6,042 nucleotides of DNA from the NCBI GenBank assembly GCA_023419095.1, contig JAEZYN010000080.1, positions 1 to 6,042 on the forward strand, written 5' to 3'. The translations under genes were made by a program, and so were the position numbers. Source of the DNA: Bacteroidota bacterium (GTDB lineage: Bacteria; Bacteroidota; Bacteroidia; Flavobacteriales; Weeksellaceae). The notes under the pieces were generated by a model, which was given only the letters and a program-made list of their open reading frames with translations, ran no database searches and had not been told where the DNA came from. Shown piece after piece: positions 5,838 through 6,042 of this stretch; positions within the stretch are counted from its first letter, which is position 1, and each line of letters opens with the position of its first letter.

Positions 5838-6042
5838 ATGATAAAGAAAATACTTTTAATGTCTCTGTTTCTATGTGCAGCATTGGTATTCGCACAAACC
5901 ACAGTGGAAGACACAAAAACGGAAACAACTCAGGAAAGCGTTGAAAAGTTCGGGGAATTCCCGGGTGGAATAAACGAATTCCGAAAACAACTCATGAATC
6001 ATTTCAGGGCAGATAAGTTAAAACTAGAAAAGGGTACCGTAA
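5838..6042 (+). CDS. Exported TonB-C-terminal-like domain protein, third of three, cut by window edge
   Basis: The first 68 codons of another family member were read by hand; the window ends inside it. A signal peptide (MIKKILLMSLFLCAALVFAQ, cleavage near residue 20) is followed by a short Thr/Glu-rich linker and EFPGGINEFRKQL (FPGG at 41-44), then a basic LKLEKGTV, which corresponds to the turn before the core strands of the domain. Nothing stops the frame up to 6042. It lies 32 bases after the previous stop and shares that gene's 14-base leader box right up to the ATG. The close match in the FPGG region and leader suggests it and the second copy arose by tandem duplication. The DUF-like TonB fold call rests mainly on the better-covered neighbours. 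Confidence 0.8.
   Translation, partial: MIKKILLMSLFLCAALVFAQTTVEDTKTETTQESVEKFGEFPGGINEFRKQLMNHFRADKLKLEKGTV

Overview
The window looks like chromosomal DNA from a member of the Bacteroidota, most likely class Flavobacteriia and close to Chryseobacterium and its relatives. Four things point there: Rho with a very large asparagine-rich insertion, a DUF4293 membrane protein divergent from rho, promoter elements of the Bacteroidota type (TTTG, 19 bases, TAnnTTTG), and A-rich leaders instead of Shine-Dalgarno sites. The genus is inferred from protein style, not from a search.

Layout. Positions 1-1463 (minus strand) hold the first 487 codons of rho; the window edge cuts it at the Walker B aspartate. 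Positions 1464-1618 are a compact divergent control region with a strong rho promoter, a G-free rho leader with a small inverted repeat and a direct repeat, and a -10-like (-7) box for the plus-strand gene. Positions 1619-2008 encode a four-helix DUF4293 protein, followed by a C(UUCG)G hairpin terminator. Positions 2102-2932 encode a secreted M28-family zinc aminopeptidase whose last ~31 codons continue in another frame to 3024, so it carries a one-base frameshift. Positions 3072-4910 encode a complete MsbA-type ABC exporter. Sixteen bases later a run of short exported proteins with TonB-C-terminal-like domains begins (4927-5307, 5332-5805, and 5838 to the window end, partial). The exporter and these three genes are tightly spaced and probably co-transcribed.

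Function. Rho ends transcription of untranslated RNA. Its insertion is the kind of intrinsically disordered region reported in Bacteroidota Rho to drive condensate formation. The M28 peptidase probably trims peptides in the periplasm or outside the cell. The exporter probably moves a lipid or other hydrophobic substrate across the inner membrane. The exported TonB-like proteins presumably act in the periplasm, but they lack the membrane anchor and proline-rich arm of a working TonB, so their role is open.

Most of the window is ordinary housekeeping sequence. The points most worth checking are the peptidase frameshift, the Rho insertion and its repeat tract, the rho leader as a possible autoregulatory site, and the tandem TonB-like family. 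I see no CRISPR array, insertion sequence, tRNA or rRNA.
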